In this document: piece after piece, positions 32,683 through 41,655 of the stretch | Numbering within the stretch: position 1 is the stretch's first letter | Layout: every line of letters begins with the position of its first letter | NCBI GenBank assembly: GCA_038237625.1 | Contig: JBBRYM010000008.1 | Location: 1-64,000 of the forward strand | Source of the DNA: JAWVFM01 sp038237625 | Lineage (GTDB): Bacteria; Actinomycetota; Thermoleophilia; Solirubrobacterales; 70-9 | Length of the DNA: 64,000 nt | Reading direction: 5' to 3' | The notes under the pieces: model-generated | Database searches by the model: none | Told to the model about the DNA's origin: nothing | The model's input: the letters and a program-made list of their open reading frames with translations, nothing else | Program-made: the position numbers and the translations under genes

Positions 32683-34278
32683 ATGCCTCGCCCCATGCGT
32701 TATCCGGTCGAGGACTTCACCGCCGCCGAGCAGGAGCTGCTCACTCGCCATTTCACGAACCTCGACGGACCGGTTTTCGCCCTCGTCAACCTTCCGGAGA
32801 CGGTCAAGGGCGCCCTGTTCGCCCGCTACTCGCGCTACAGCGGCAGCCTGCGCCGGCTGTTCCTCGACGAGTTCGCCGCCGACATCCCGGAGGGCGGGCG
32901 ACCCCTCGACGGCGTCGAGGGAGAGCGGGCGGCAAAGCTCTACGAACGGGTCTTCGTGGGCTACGGCGACGATTCGATCGCGCAGGTCGGCGGCGCCCAC
33001 ATCGCCTGCGAATGGGCCTCAAACGTCCTCACCAAGATCCTCCAGCGCGGCCGCCTCGCCGCCTACCTGGAGCAATCCACCCGCTACATCGCCTACGACC
33101 AGCCCGTCCCCGGCGGGGGCTACCGCTACTACTCCGACGACGATCTAGGCCCCGAGTTCGGACTCGCGATGGACGAGCTGTTTCAGATCTACTCGACCTC
33201 GCTGGAGCGGGTTAGCGACTGGGCGGCAGAGCGCTGGCCGCGCGGCGATGAGCCCGAGGCCGCGTGGCGCAGCTCGATCCGGGCCAAGGCGCTGGACCTG
33301 CTGCGCGGCCTGCTGCCCGCAGCCACACTGAGCCACGTCGGCATCTTCGCCTCCGGCCAGGCCTACGAGCAGATGGTGATGCGCCTGCTCGCCTCGCCGC
33401 TCCCCGAGGCTCGCAGGTACGGGGAGATGATCCACGGCGAGCTGGCGAAGGTGATTCCCAGCTTCGTCGCCCGCATCGACAATCCCGAGCGCGGCGGCGC
33501 CTGGGTCCGGTTCATGGCCGAGCGCCGCGAGCAGACGGCCGCCGTCGCCGCCCGCCTCGGCCTCGATCACCGCGAGGGCGCAACGGCACCCTCGGTCGAG
33601 TTGGTCGAAGTCGAGGGCGGCGAGGGCGACCTGCTCGCCGCGAGCCTCTACGAGGCCTCGGGCGCAAGCGAAGTGGCCATCGCCGAGCGGATCGCGGGGC
33701 TCGATCCCATTGAGCGCGCCGAACTGATCGCGGAGCTGGTTGGCGAGCGCGCAAACCGCCGTCACAAGCCCGGCCGCGGCTGGGAGCGGGTGCGCTACCG
33801 CTTCGAGATCGTCTCCGATTACGGCGGCTTCCGCGACCTTCAGCGCCACCGCATGCTCACCTGCCAGTGGCAGCGCCTCGGGCCCGACCTCGGCGCCGGC
33901 GTGCCCGAGGAGGTCCGCGATGCGGGTTGCGGCGGCGAGTACGAGCGTGCCCTGGAGATCTCGCGCGGGGAGTTCGACCGCCTCGAGGCGGCTGGCTTTG
34001 CCGACGCGGCCCCCTACGCGCTCTGCCTGGGCTACCGGATCCGCTACATCCTCGACCTCAACGCGCGCGAGGCCATGCACCTTTGCGAGCTGCGCTCGGG
34101 GCGCGAAGGGCACCCCACCTATCGTGCGGTTGCCCAGGCGATGCACGAGCGGATCGCCGCCGTCCACCCGGCGATCGCCGCCGCGATGACCTACGTCGAT
34201 TCGACCACCGAGCCGCGCCTGGAGCGGATCATGAGCGAGATCCGCACTCACAGAAAGCGCCTGGCCGCAGCCTCTTAG
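32683..34278 (+). CDS. Tandem ThyX-fold protein (FAD-dependent thymidylate synthase family)
   Basis: At 531 aa this is twice the length of canonical ThyX, and both halves resemble the ThyX fold. The signature RHRxxSxNExSxRY is split: the N-terminal half has RGRLAAYLEQSTRY (residues 122-135), which keeps E, S, R, Y but not the His or Ser, and the C-terminal half has RHRMLTCQWQR (388-398), which keeps RHR. Each half also has a NAR/GQ-type helix (ASGQAYEQMVMRLL; NAREAMHLCELR). No other thymidylate synthase is in the window. It may make dTMP with FAD and folate, or be a diverged relative. Start ATG 32683; ATG 32695 is possible. Confidence 0.78.
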   Translation: MPRPMRYPVEDFTAAEQELLTRHFTNLDGPVFALVNLPETVKGALFARYSRYSGSLRRLFLDEFAADIPEGGRPLDGVEGERAAKLYERVFVGYGDDSIAQVGGAHIACEWASNVLTKILQRGRLAAYLEQSTRYIAYDQPVPGGGYRYYSDDDLGPEFGLAMDELFQIYSTSLERVSDWAAERWPRGDEPEAAWRSSIRAKALDLLRGLLPAATLSHVGIFASGQAYEQMVMRLLASPLPEARRYGEMIHGELAKVIPSFVARIDNPERGGAWVRFMAERREQTAAVAARLGLDHREGATAPSVELVEVEGGEGDLLAASLYEASGASEVAIAERIAGLDPIERAELIAELVGERANRRHKPGRGWERVRYRFEIVSDYGGFRDLQRHRMLTCQWQRLGPDLGAGVPEEVRDAGCGGEYERALEISRGEFDRLEAAGFADAAPYALCLGYRIRYILDLNAREAMHLCELRSGREGHPTYRAVAQAMHERIAAVHPAIAAAMTYVDSTTEPRLERIMSEIRTHRKRLAAAS

Positions 34279-34296
34279 CCACGCACCGTCTGAGCG

Positions 34297-35358
34297 TTAG
34301 TCGCGGCTCTTTCGCTTTCGCCGCTCGCCGCGCTGGCGCGGCGGGTTGGCCTCGAGAGCATCGGGATCGACCTCGCTTGCCGAGCCCTCGATCGGAATGT
34401 CCGGCGGCGGCCGGCCCGGCCGCGGCCAGGGCACCGCCACCCCCGCGGCCCACGCGGGCGGTCGCTCGCCCGGCTGGCGGTCGAGGTACGTCAGGCAGAG
34501 CCAGGCGAGCCACAGGCCGATCAGCGCGGGGGCGATTGGCAGGATGATCAAAGAGGCGCCGACGATCGCGCCGATGGTGCTGAACAGGCGCGAGATTAGG
34601 CCGACGCGATAGGCCTGAAGGGCCGGGTAGACGATCGCGAAGATCATCGCGAGGCCGGCGGGCAGCGCCAAGGCGCCGGCGGCCTTGAATCCCGAGGAAT
34701 TCAGCGCAAGGTAGTTCGCGAACGCGTCGCCGCGCTTGCCGCTCGAGTCCTCGCTCCCGTCGACGCTTGCCTTGTCGAGGCTGGACCGCAGGCCAGTCTC
34801 GGCGCTCGCCGGAAACGACACGGTGTAGAAGGTGTTGTCGGCACTGTTGTTGTCGACCTCGACCTCGGCGACGTTGGTCTTGCCGTCGGTGTTGTAGAGG
34901 GTCACATGCGCCAGCGAGTCGGCCTTCTTCGCAATCGCATCCTTCAGGTAGGTGAGGTCATGCGTTCCCTCAGACGCCTGCTGAGCGACGAAGTCGTCGC
35001 CCGATTGGCTCAGCGCGAAGCTCGCCATCGCGAGGCGAGCGCCGAAGAGGAACCCCCCGATGAGCACGACGGCGAGAAACCCCTGGCGGACGCGGGGGTT
35101 GCGAGCAGCGGCCGCTGCGAACAGGTAGGTGAGCGGCGCCGCTGCGACCACGAACCCGAGGCCCATCAGGATCGCCGAGATCTCGAGCGCTCCGCCGTGC
35201 TGGGAGAACTGGATGAGCTGGTCGGAGGCATTCGACTTCTGCGGGACCTGCAGGCGCGCCACGACGCCTGCGATCAGCAACGCCGCCGAGAGAAACCCGA
35301 GGCTCGCGGCCGGAACTGCCCAGCGACGCTCGCGCTCGAGCACGGCGTTTACTCCCAT
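34297..35358 (-). CDS. Multi-pass membrane protein, function unknown
   Basis: The 353-aa protein has about six hydrophobic segments (LGFLSAALLIAGVVARLQV, ILMGLGFVVAAAPLTYLFA, VVLIGGFLFGARLAMASF, then three near residues 220-300), with a large extracytoplasmic domain (about residues 125-215) rich in Asp, Asn and Ser. The C-terminal 60 residues are cytoplasmic, Pro/Arg-rich and end in a basic run. No family was recognised. ATG 35358 lies two bases after the SDR stop, so the two genes are co-transcribed. Confidence 0.75.
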   Translation of the reverse strand: MGVNAVLERERRWAVPAASLGFLSAALLIAGVVARLQVPQKSNASDQLIQFSQHGGALEISAILMGLGFVVAAAPLTYLFAAAAARNPRVRQGFLAVVLIGGFLFGARLAMASFALSQSGDDFVAQQASEGTHDLTYLKDAIAKKADSLAHVTLYNTDGKTNVAEVEVDNNSADNTFYTVSFPASAETGLRSSLDKASVDGSEDSSGKRGDAFANYLALNSSGFKAAGALALPAGLAMIFAIVYPALQAYRVGLISRLFSTIGAIVGASLIILPIAPALIGLWLAWLCLTYLDRQPGERPPAWAAGVAVPWPRPGRPPPDIPIEGSASEVDPDALEANPPRQRGERRKRKSRD

Positions 35359-35360
35359 GC

Positions 35361-36167
35361 CTAGAAGACGCGCCTCGCGGCGCGCCCGATCACGGGCAGG
35401 ATCACCGATCGCGGGGCGTGCTGGCCGCCAATGGCCCCCGCGCGGTTGAAGATGCCGGGCACGATCACGCGCTTGCCCTTGGCCATCCCGTCGACCGCCT
35501 GGCGGGCGACGGCATCGGCCTCGAGCCAGAAGGGCTCGGGCAAGCGGCTCTCGGCGCTGCCGGCTCCAGCGATCTGGCCGAAATCCGTGTGGACCGGCCC
35601 CGGGCAAAGCGCCGTGACAGTCACGCCGGCCGGGCGGAGCTCGGCGTGCGTCGCCTCGCTAAAGCTGAGGACGAAGGCCTTGGTGGCCGCGTATGTGGCG
35701 GAACCGGGAAGCGGCTGAAAGCTCGCGGTCGAGCCGACGTTGAGCACCGCTCCGCGGCCGCGCTCGGCCATCGCCGGGGTGTAGAGGGCCTGCAGGTAGG
35801 TGAGCGTCTCGCAGTTGAGGCTGACCATCTCGGCCTGGCGCTCGGCGTCCGACTCGTGGACGGCGCCGAAGCCCCCGAAGCCGGCGTTGTTCACGAGGAT
35901 CTCGATGTCGATCCCGAGCGTCTCGACGGCGGCCACGAGTTCACTGCGTCCCTCGTCGTTCGCGAGGTCCGCAGCGATCACCTCGGCGCGGGTCCCATGC
36001 TCGCGCGAGAGCTCGTCAGCAAGGTTGCGCAGGGCCTCTTCCCGCCGGGCGACGAGGATCGTCGAGTGGCCGCGGCGAGCCAGTTCGCGGGCGAATGCCT
36101 CGCCGATGCCCGACGACGCGCCGGTGATGAGCGCCGCGCTCGAGTCGCTGGGCGGAGGAAGCGCCAT
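35361..36167 (-). CDS. Short-chain dehydrogenase/reductase
   Basis: This is a classical SDR that uses NAD(P)H with an unknown alcohol, ketone or fatty-acyl substrate. The 268-aa protein has TGASSGIGEAFA for cofactor binding, LVNNAGFG, the catalytic Ser in NVGSTASF and the YAATK Tyr-Lys pair, followed by CPGPVHTDF. An Arg-rich region after the first beta strand suggests NADP preference. ATG 36167 is preferred over an upstream TTG at 36179. It is divergent from a small gene at 36244. Confidence 0.93.
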   Translation of the reverse strand: MALPPPSDSSAALITGASSGIGEAFARELARRGHSTILVARREEALRNLADELSREHGTRAEVIAADLANDEGRSELVAAVETLGIDIEILVNNAGFGGFGAVHESDAERQAEMVSLNCETLTYLQALYTPAMAERGRGAVLNVGSTASFQPLPGSATYAATKAFVLSFSEATHAELRPAGVTVTALCPGPVHTDFGQIAGAGSAESRLPEPFWLEADAVARQAVDGMAKGKRVIVPGIFNRAGAIGGQHAPRSVILPVIGRAARRVF

Positions 36168-36230
36168 CGGGGCGGGCAAGGCTAGCCGATACCGCAGTGC
36201 GGAGCCACCGGCCCCAGTGCGTCACCTCCG

Positions 36231-36236
36231 TATCAT
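36231..36236 (+). promoter_or_regulatory. -10 element for the 89-aa protein gene (leaderless)
   Basis: TATCAT is followed by seven bases and the ATG at 36244, with no ribosome binding site. Confidence 0.6.
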
Positions 36237-36243
36237 CAGCCAC

Positions 36244-36513
36244 ATGGAAGGTTCCGATTTCAACCTCTTCGGCGACCCCGACGAGCTGCGTGACCGCCTC
36301 GGCGAGCTCGCCGAGCAGATGCAGGGCGCCCAGAAGGTCGCCTGGGCGGACAACGCGATCAAGCTCGCTGTCGACATGACCGTCGCGGCGATCAACCGGC
36401 TCGACCTCGCCGGCGCGAGCGACGAGCAGGCGGTCCAGGTCCGAGACGCGATTCGCATCGTCTTCCCCGAGGCAGTGACCCTCGTTCGCGAGGCCCGCGA
36501 GGGCCTTTCGTAG
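36244..36513 (+). CDS. Small acidic helical protein, function unknown
   Basis: The 89-aa protein is mostly helical and acidic, with DPDELRDRLGELAEQMQGAQ, then KLAVDMTVAAINRLDLAGA and a C-terminal FPEAVTLVREAREGL. No cysteine, signal peptide or membrane segment is present, so it is a soluble cytoplasmic protein. No family was recognised. The leaderless promoter and ATG support it being real. Confidence 0.7.
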   Translation: MEGSDFNLFGDPDELRDRLGELAEQMQGAQKVAWADNAIKLAVDMTVAAINRLDLAGASDEQAVQVRDAIRIVFPEAVTLVREAREGLS

Positions 36514-36546
36514 CACCCGGCGCGCCATCCGTCAGCAAACCCCCTC

Positions 36547-36552
36547 TAGCTT
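36547..36552 (+). promoter_or_regulatory. -10 element for the TadE-like gene (leaderless)
   Basis: TAGCTT is followed by exactly six bases and the GTG at 36559. Confidence 0.55.
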
Positions 36553-36558
36553 CGGCGC

Positions 36559-37200
36559 GTGCGCCGGGAGCATGGAACGGCAACGGTCGAGGCGGTTGCC
36601 CTGTCGCTTCTGCTGGCCGCGCTTCTCGGCGTCGTCGTCGCCCAACTCGCCTCCTCGCCGCCCACCGACGCGGCCCGCTCACTGGACTCGCAGCTCGCTC
36701 GGCGCCTGCGCTGCGCACCTGCTGAGCCGGGGCCATGCTGGCAGGACCCGCTGACCGTCGCCTACGGCCGCTCGCTGGCCGGGGCGATTCGCGCGCTCGC
36801 TCCCAGCCCGGCCACGGTCGTTGCCGCCGACGGCCTGCGCGTCGCGCCCGTCGACTTTCGCTACTGCCGTCACGAGACGTGCGCTGTCCCGAGCCCGCGG
36901 CCCGGCCTGACCGCCTCCAACCGGAGGATGACTGCCTTCACGTCGGCGATCGATCGCCGGCGCTCAGGTGGTGGCGTGGAGATCGATTACTGGCTCTACC
37001 GCCCCGGCGTCGGCTGGACCCGGGTCACACGCCGGCTCGACTCGGCCGAATTGGAGCGCTACGCGTCCAGACCGCTCCTGGAGTCGGACGTACCGACTCT
37101 CGTCCCGCTCGAGACGCTTCCTGGGCGCGATTCGTTTCAGTTCTCACTGAGGGAGCAGCCACCCTGGCGAGGGCTCGTGCGCACCGTCTACCCGGGATGA
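36559..37200 (+). CDS. TadE-like pseudopilin-type membrane protein
   Basis: The 213-aa protein starts with a short basic leader and HGTATVEAVALSLLLAALLG, the TadE-like pattern of a conserved Glu at the head of a single hydrophobic helix, here followed by an extracytoplasmic domain. Cysteines at LRCAPAEPGPCW and YCRHETC could form disulfides. The tad machinery (tadA, tadB, tadC, tadZ, rcpC) is not in the window. It may be a minor pilin or an orphan anchored protein. Repeat B lies just after its stop. Confidence 0.6.
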   Translation: MRREHGTATVEAVALSLLLAALLGVVVAQLASSPPTDAARSLDSQLARRLRCAPAEPGPCWQDPLTVAYGRSLAGAIRALAPSPATVVAADGLRVAPVDFRYCRHETCAVPSPRPGLTASNRRMTAFTSAIDRRRSGGGVEIDYWLYRPGVGWTRVTRRLDSAELERYASRPLLESDVPTLVPLETLPGRDSFQFSLREQPPWRGLVRTVYPG

Positions 37201-37207
37201 CCTCCCC

Positions 37208-37254
37208 ATCGATGGACGAGAAACGCAAGCATGGGTAGCGTTTCGCGTCCGTCG
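37208..37254. repeat. Dispersed hairpin repeat B, copy 2
   Basis: The left arm GATGGACGAGAAACGC (37211-37226) pairs with GCGTTTCGCGTCCGTC (37238-37253) with one wobble and one mismatch. The CATGGGTA loop core and most bases match copy 1 at 6123-6171. Here it lies between convergent genes. Confidence 0.85.
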
Positions 37255-37277
37255 CGGGGAGGAGGCGGCCGGCGCGG

Positions 37278-38057
37278 CTACCAGTGGGCGTCGTGGTGCT
37301 CGATTACGCCCATGCCTCTCGCCAGCTCGATTCCGCCGGGCAGCGAGCCGGTGAACGTGCCGAAGGGCTGGCGGTAGGCGTAGCGGACGATCAGGCGGTT
37401 CTCGCGCCGGCGGCGCTCGGCCTCGGCGCTGAAGGCGAGGCGAGAGTCGTCGCCGAAGGAGATGGCCTCGAGTCCCTCGAAGCGGCACGACGGAGCCTCG
37501 GTGGGCTCGCCGTCCACCCAGATCGCGCGCTCTGAGCCCGTCTCGGGGTCGTTGACCCCCTCGACGAGGTTCCAGCCGACTCGCCTGCCGTCCGTGGTGC
37601 GGCCGACTCCCGCCGACCAGCTCCAGACCGTGTGCCGGGGGTGGTGGCCGTCGGTCTCGTCGATCACCCCGAGCCCGTCGACCTTCCAGCTGCGGCCACC
37701 CGGCGCGCGCAGCTCGCCCCGAACCGAGACACCGACCTGCTTGCGCGTCCACACCTCGTTGCCCTCGCCGTTTCGGCACCGGGCCTCCCAGGGCGTTCCA
37801 TCGCCGACGTCGAGATGTCCCCTCAGTGCTTTGCTCTCGATGCGCACCTCGCTTGGCGCGGGATCCCCGCCCGGGCCGGGCCCGCGCACCTCTGCGACCG
37901 TTCCTGGAACCCGCATCCGTGTGCGCTCAATGAGCTCGCCGCTCGCGCGGTCGAAAAGCGCGAAGAACGTCTGGGCGAACGGCCCGACCTGGACACGCGC
38001 CGCGCAGAGCATCACCTCGTCGGAGAACGCCGCGACGTAGCGCCAGCGCTTTCGCAA
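37278..38057 (-). CDS. DUF2804 family protein
   Basis: The 259-aa protein has the DUF2804 pattern: FSDEVMLCAARVQVGP, WEARCRNGEGNEVWTRKQ, GVIDETDGHHPRHTVWSWSAGV and the repeated GRRVGWNLVEGVNDPETGSE. The biochemical role is unknown; the fold is probably a beta-rich lipocalin-like barrel. The TTG start is nine bases after the carboxylase stop, so it is likely translated as part of that operon. Its N-terminus is short compared with larger DUF2804 proteins. Confidence 0.8.
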   Translation of the reverse strand: MRKRWRYVAAFSDEVMLCAARVQVGPFAQTFFALFDRASGELIERTRMRVPGTVAEVRGPGPGGDPAPSEVRIESKALRGHLDVGDGTPWEARCRNGEGNEVWTRKQVGVSVRGELRAPGGRSWKVDGLGVIDETDGHHPRHTVWSWSAGVGRTTDGRRVGWNLVEGVNDPETGSERAIWVDGEPTEAPSCRFEGLEAISFGDDSRLAFSAEAERRRRENRLIVRYAYRQPFGTFTGSLPGGIELARGMGVIEHHDAHW

Positions 38058-38065
38058 GAGGGTGC

Positions 38066-39844
38066 CTACTCGATCTTGGCCAGCAGATCGCCGGCGGCGA
38101 CGGCAGCGCCCTCGGCCGCAGCGAGCGTCGTGACCTTGCCCGCCCGGTGGGCGGTGATCTCGTTCTCCATTTTCATCGCCTCGACCACGCAGATCAGATC
38201 GCCCTCGGCAACCTCCGCCCCCTCGGCGACGGACACCTTGAGAACGGTGCCCTGAAGCGGCGAGACCAGGGCCTCGCTCGAGGCCGACGCGCCGCCCCCG
38301 GCCTTGCGCTCGCGCTTGGGCGCCTTTTTCCCTCCGGCGGCGGGGGCTCCCGCCGCGACTGCGGCGCCGATGACCTTGACACGGTGAAGGCGTCCGTCGA
38401 CCTCGACCTTGTACTCCCGCTCGGCCTGCTCTTCGGAGTCGGAGCCCTCATCGGACCCCGACGCCCCCGGACGCGAAGCGGAGGAGGCGTCGGGCTGTGT
38501 TGTCTTTAACCACTTCTTGTCCTCGGTGAGGTCGCGGCAGGTCTCGCCCTTGGCCCACTGCTCGGTGGCGAGCAGGGCGCTGTGGAAGGGGATCAATGTC
38601 GTGAGCGGCTCGATCCGGTACTCCGCGAGGGCACGGAGCATGCGCGCGGTCGCCTTCTCGCGGTCGACGTCCCAGGTGATGAGCTTGGCGACCATGGGGT
38701 CGTAGAGCGGGGTCACCTCCGAGCCGGCTTCAAGGCCCGAGTCGACGCGCACTCCGGGGCCGGCCGGCTCGCTGTAGCTCTCGATCTTTCCCGGCGCCGG
38801 CGCGAAGTTCTTGTGTGCCGCCTCGGCGTTGATGCGGCACTCGATCGCGTGGCCGCGAAGCTCGACGTCGCCCTGCGCGACCGAGAGGGGCTCGCCGGCG
38901 GCGATGCGGACCTGCTCGCGGACGATGTCGATGCCGGTGACCATCTCGGTCACGCAATGCTCGACCTGAACGCGGGTGTTCATCTCGAGGAAGTAGTACT
39001 CGTCGCCCACTTGCATGCCCTCGATCGTCCCGGCGCCGCGGTAGTCGACCGCGATTGCGGCTTCCGTGGCGATCTTGCCGATCCGTTCGCGCATCTCCTC
39101 ATCGACGTGCGGTCCCGGCGCCTCCTCGATCAACTTCTGGTGGCGGCGCTGGATCGAACAATCGCGCTCGCCGAGGTGGATCACGTTGCCGTGCGAGTCG
39201 GCGAGGACCTGAACCTCGACGTGACGGGGGTCGTCGAGATAGCGCTCGAGGTAGACCGTGGGGTCGGAGAAGAACTTCTCGCCCTCGCGCGCCGCCCCCT
39301 CGAAGGCCTCCTCGAGGTCGCCGGCGCTCTGGGCAACGCGAAATCCCTTGCCACCGCCGCCTCCCGCCGCCTTGCAGGCGATCGGGTAGCCGATCTCCTT
39401 GGCCGTCTTCGTGGCGGCCTTGACGTCCGGCGAGGGCTCAGTCGCCCCGGGCACGATTGGCACCCCGGCCTTCTGCATCAGCTCGCGCGCGCGCGTCTTC
39501 GAGCCCATCGCATCGATCGCGCTGGCGGGCGGGCCGATCCAGACGATGCCGGCCTTTTCGCACGCAATCGCGAAAGCGGCGTTCTCGGCGAGAAAGCCAT
39601 AGCCGGGATGGATCGCCTCGGCGCCGGCCTCCTTCGCGACCGCGAGGATCCTTTCGATGTTCAGGTAGCTCTCGGCGGGCGTCGCCGAGCCGAGGAGATA
39701 GGCCTCGTCGGCGAAGCGAACGGCCGGCGTCTCGCGGTCGGCCTCGGAGTAGACGGCGACGGAGGCGATGCCCATCTCCCGCAGCGTGCGCGCGACGCGA
39801 ATCGAGATCTCGCCGCGGTTGGCGATCAGAACCTTCTGGAACAC
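38066..39844 (-). CDS. Acetyl-/propionyl-CoA carboxylase alpha chain (biotin carboxylase + BCCP)
   Basis: This subunit carboxylates its own biotin and hands CO2 to a separate carboxyltransferase for malonyl- or methylmalonyl-CoA synthesis. The biotin carboxylase part (about residues 1-445) starts KVLIANRGEISIRVARTLRE and has the ATP loop GGGGGKGF and the EMNTRVQVEHCVTE site. After a Ser/Asp/Glu linker, residues about 525-592 are the BCCP domain with the biotinylated Lys558 in EAMKMEN. The GTG start sits eight bases after TAGACT. No carboxyltransferase (accD/pccB) gene is in the window. Confidence 0.95.
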   Translation of the reverse strand: MFQKVLIANRGEISIRVARTLREMGIASVAVYSEADRETPAVRFADEAYLLGSATPAESYLNIERILAVAKEAGAEAIHPGYGFLAENAAFAIACEKAGIVWIGPPASAIDAMGSKTRARELMQKAGVPIVPGATEPSPDVKAATKTAKEIGYPIACKAAGGGGGKGFRVAQSAGDLEEAFEGAAREGEKFFSDPTVYLERYLDDPRHVEVQVLADSHGNVIHLGERDCSIQRRHQKLIEEAPGPHVDEEMRERIGKIATEAAIAVDYRGAGTIEGMQVGDEYYFLEMNTRVQVEHCVTEMVTGIDIVREQVRIAAGEPLSVAQGDVELRGHAIECRINAEAAHKNFAPAPGKIESYSEPAGPGVRVDSGLEAGSEVTPLYDPMVAKLITWDVDREKATARMLRALAEYRIEPLTTLIPFHSALLATEQWAKGETCRDLTEDKKWLKTTQPDASSASRPGASGSDEGSDSEEQAEREYKVEVDGRLHRVKVIGAAVAAGAPAAGGKKAPKRERKAGGGASASSEALVSPLQGTVLKVSVAEGAEVAEGDLICVVEAMKMENEITAHRAGKVTTLAAAEGAAVAAGDLLAKIE

Positions 39845-39852
39845 GGCGGCGC

Positions 39853-39858
39853 AGTCTA
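39853..39858 (-). promoter_or_regulatory. -10 element for the carboxylase alpha gene
   Basis: Minus-strand TAGACT is followed by eight bases and the GTG at 39844, consistent with a leaderless or near-leaderless message. Confidence 0.5.
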
Positions 39859-39936
39859 TTTGGCCGGCTCAGTCGAACAGGTAGTACTCGACGTAGACCT
39901 TCGAGCCGCGCTACTCACAGGTGCCGTAGCTGACGA

Positions 39937-41238
39937 CTACGCCGCCCGCAGGCGCGACTCGGCATGCTCGCCCGTCCAGACCACCTGGTCGCGGCCGGGG
40001 CCGACGCCCACCAGGCGCACGGGCGTCTTCGCGTAGTCGGCGATGCAGGCGAGGTAGTCGCGGGCGGCCTTCGGGAGGTCGGCCTCCGAGCGCGCGTTGC
40101 TGACGTCCTCCTCGAAGCCCGGGAGCTCCTCGTACTCGGCCGTCGCGAAATGCAGGACCGACTGGTGGTAGGGGAACTCGTTGAGCACGGCGCCCTCGCG
40201 CGACCGGTAGCGAACGGCGATCCGCAGGGGGTCGATTCCCGAGAGCACGTCGAGCTTGGTCACGGCGAGAGCCGCGAGCCCGTTGAGGCGGGCGGCGTAG
40301 CGCAGGGCAACCAGGTCGAGCCAGCCGGTCCGCCGCTCGCGTCCCGTGGTCGTGCCGAACTCGTGGCCGCGCTCGATGAGGCGGCGGCCGATCTCGTCGT
40401 CGAGCTCGGTTGGAAACGGGCCGGCGCCCACGCGGGTGGTGTAGGCCTTGACGACGCCCCATACCTCGTCGATGTCGGTCGGGGCCACCCCCGCGCCCAC
40501 GCATGCGGCTCCGGCGATGGGGTTCGACGACGTGACGAATGGATAGGTGCCGTGGTCGAGGTCGAGCAGGGCGGCCTGGGCCCCCTCGAAGATCACCGAT
40601 CGTCCCGAGTCGAGCGCGTCCCAGCAGAGGCGGGCCGTGTCGGCGATGTAGGGCTCGAGGCGATGGCCGTAGCGCAGATAGTCCTCGGCGATCGTGTGCA
40701 GGTCGAGCTCGCGCTCAAACGGGCGCAGCATCTGGCGCTTCGGCTCGAGCGCCGCGAGAATCTTCTTGCGCAGGATCTTGCCGTCGAGCAGGTCCTGCAT
40801 CCGGATCCCAAGGCGAGAGGCCTTGTCGGCGTAGGCGGGCCCGATGCCGCGCTTGGTGGTGCCGATCTCGAGCTTGCCGAGGCGTGCCTCGCCGGCCGTG
40901 TCGAGCATCACATGGTAGGGCATGATCACGTGGGCGTTGGCCGAGACCCGCAGTCCCGAGACGTCGATGCCGCGCTGGCGCAGACCGTCGAGCTCGGAGT
41001 TCAGGACCGCTGGGTCCACGACGACTCCGTTGCCGATGATGCAGGTCTTGCCCGGGTAGAGGATCCCCGACGGGATCAGGTGGAACTTGAACTCCTCGTC
41101 GCCGCGCACGATCGTGTGGCCGGCGTTGTTGCCGCCCTGAAAGCGCACGATGAGGTCGGCCTGCTCGGCGAGCAGGTCCGTGACCTTTCCCTTCCCTTCG
41201 TCACCCCACTGGGTGCCCACGATGACTCTGGCTGGCAT
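39937..41238 (-). CDS. purA: Adenylosuccinate synthetase
   Basis: PurA joins IMP and aspartate with GTP hydrolysis, the first committed step to AMP. The 433-aa protein has the P-loop GTQWGDEGKGK, FQGGNNAGHT, GTTKRGIGPAY, and VTSSNPIAGAACVGAG, with TTTGRERRTGWLD for IMP/aspartate. ATG 41238 is the standard start; minus-strand CATAAT lies nine bases before it as a possible promoter. The longer upstream frame enters the gap and next gene and was rejected. Confidence 0.96.
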   Translation of the reverse strand: MPARVIVGTQWGDEGKGKVTDLLAEQADLIVRFQGGNNAGHTIVRGDEEFKFHLIPSGILYPGKTCIIGNGVVVDPAVLNSELDGLRQRGIDVSGLRVSANAHVIMPYHVMLDTAGEARLGKLEIGTTKRGIGPAYADKASRLGIRMQDLLDGKILRKKILAALEPKRQMLRPFERELDLHTIAEDYLRYGHRLEPYIADTARLCWDALDSGRSVIFEGAQAALLDLDHGTYPFVTSSNPIAGAACVGAGVAPTDIDEVWGVVKAYTTRVGAGPFPTELDDEIGRRLIERGHEFGTTTGRERRTGWLDLVALRYAARLNGLAALAVTKLDVLSGIDPLRIAVRYRSREGAVLNEFPYHQSVLHFATAEYEELPGFEEDVSNARSEADLPKAARDYLACIADYAKTPVRLVGVGPGRDQVVWTGEHAESRLRAA

Positions 41239-41270
41239 GGCGCAGGGATTATGAGGCGCTGAGTCGGCGG

Positions 41271-41645
41271 TTAGCCGACTGGCGCATACCTGTGGTGAAT
41301 CGCGAGGGCGTTTCCGTCCGGGTCCGTGAAGAACGCCTGTAAGCACACCCCGGAGTCGAGCGTCTCGCCGCGAAACTCCACGCCGCGCGACTCGAGCGTT
41401 GCCTTCGCCGCCTCGAAGTCGTCGACGTGGAACTCGACCGGCAGGGAATGCGGCTCGAACTCGACGCCGAAGGCGTCGGCCTGCATGATCGCGAGCGTCA
41501 GGTTGCCGGTCTCGAACTCGACGCCGGGCATCTCGCCCCAGCGCTTGCCGATCGGAAGCTCGAGCACCTCGGCGTAGAACTTCTCCGCGGCCGCGATGTC
41601 GCGCGTGCCGAGGGTGATGAAGTCGGTGCCTTTAACGAGTGCCAT
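41271..41645 (-). CDS. VOC family (glyoxalase-like) protein
   Basis: The 124-aa protein shows the VOC fold: FITLGTRDIAAAEKFYAEVL, then the second module from PVEFHVDDFEAAKATLESRGVEF and the C-terminal FFTDPDGNALAIHHRY. The Glu ligand usually found at the end of the last strand is replaced (ALAIHH), so metal binding is uncertain. It starts ten bases after the dnaC stop and probably belongs to the end of that operon. Substrate is unknown. Confidence 0.85.
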   Translation of the reverse strand: MALVKGTDFITLGTRDIAAAEKFYAEVLELPIGKRWGEMPGVEFETGNLTLAIMQADAFGVEFEPHSLPVEFHVDDFEAAKATLESRGVEFRGETLDSGVCLQAFFTDPDGNALAIHHRYAPVG

Positions 41646-41655
41646 GGATCAGCCG

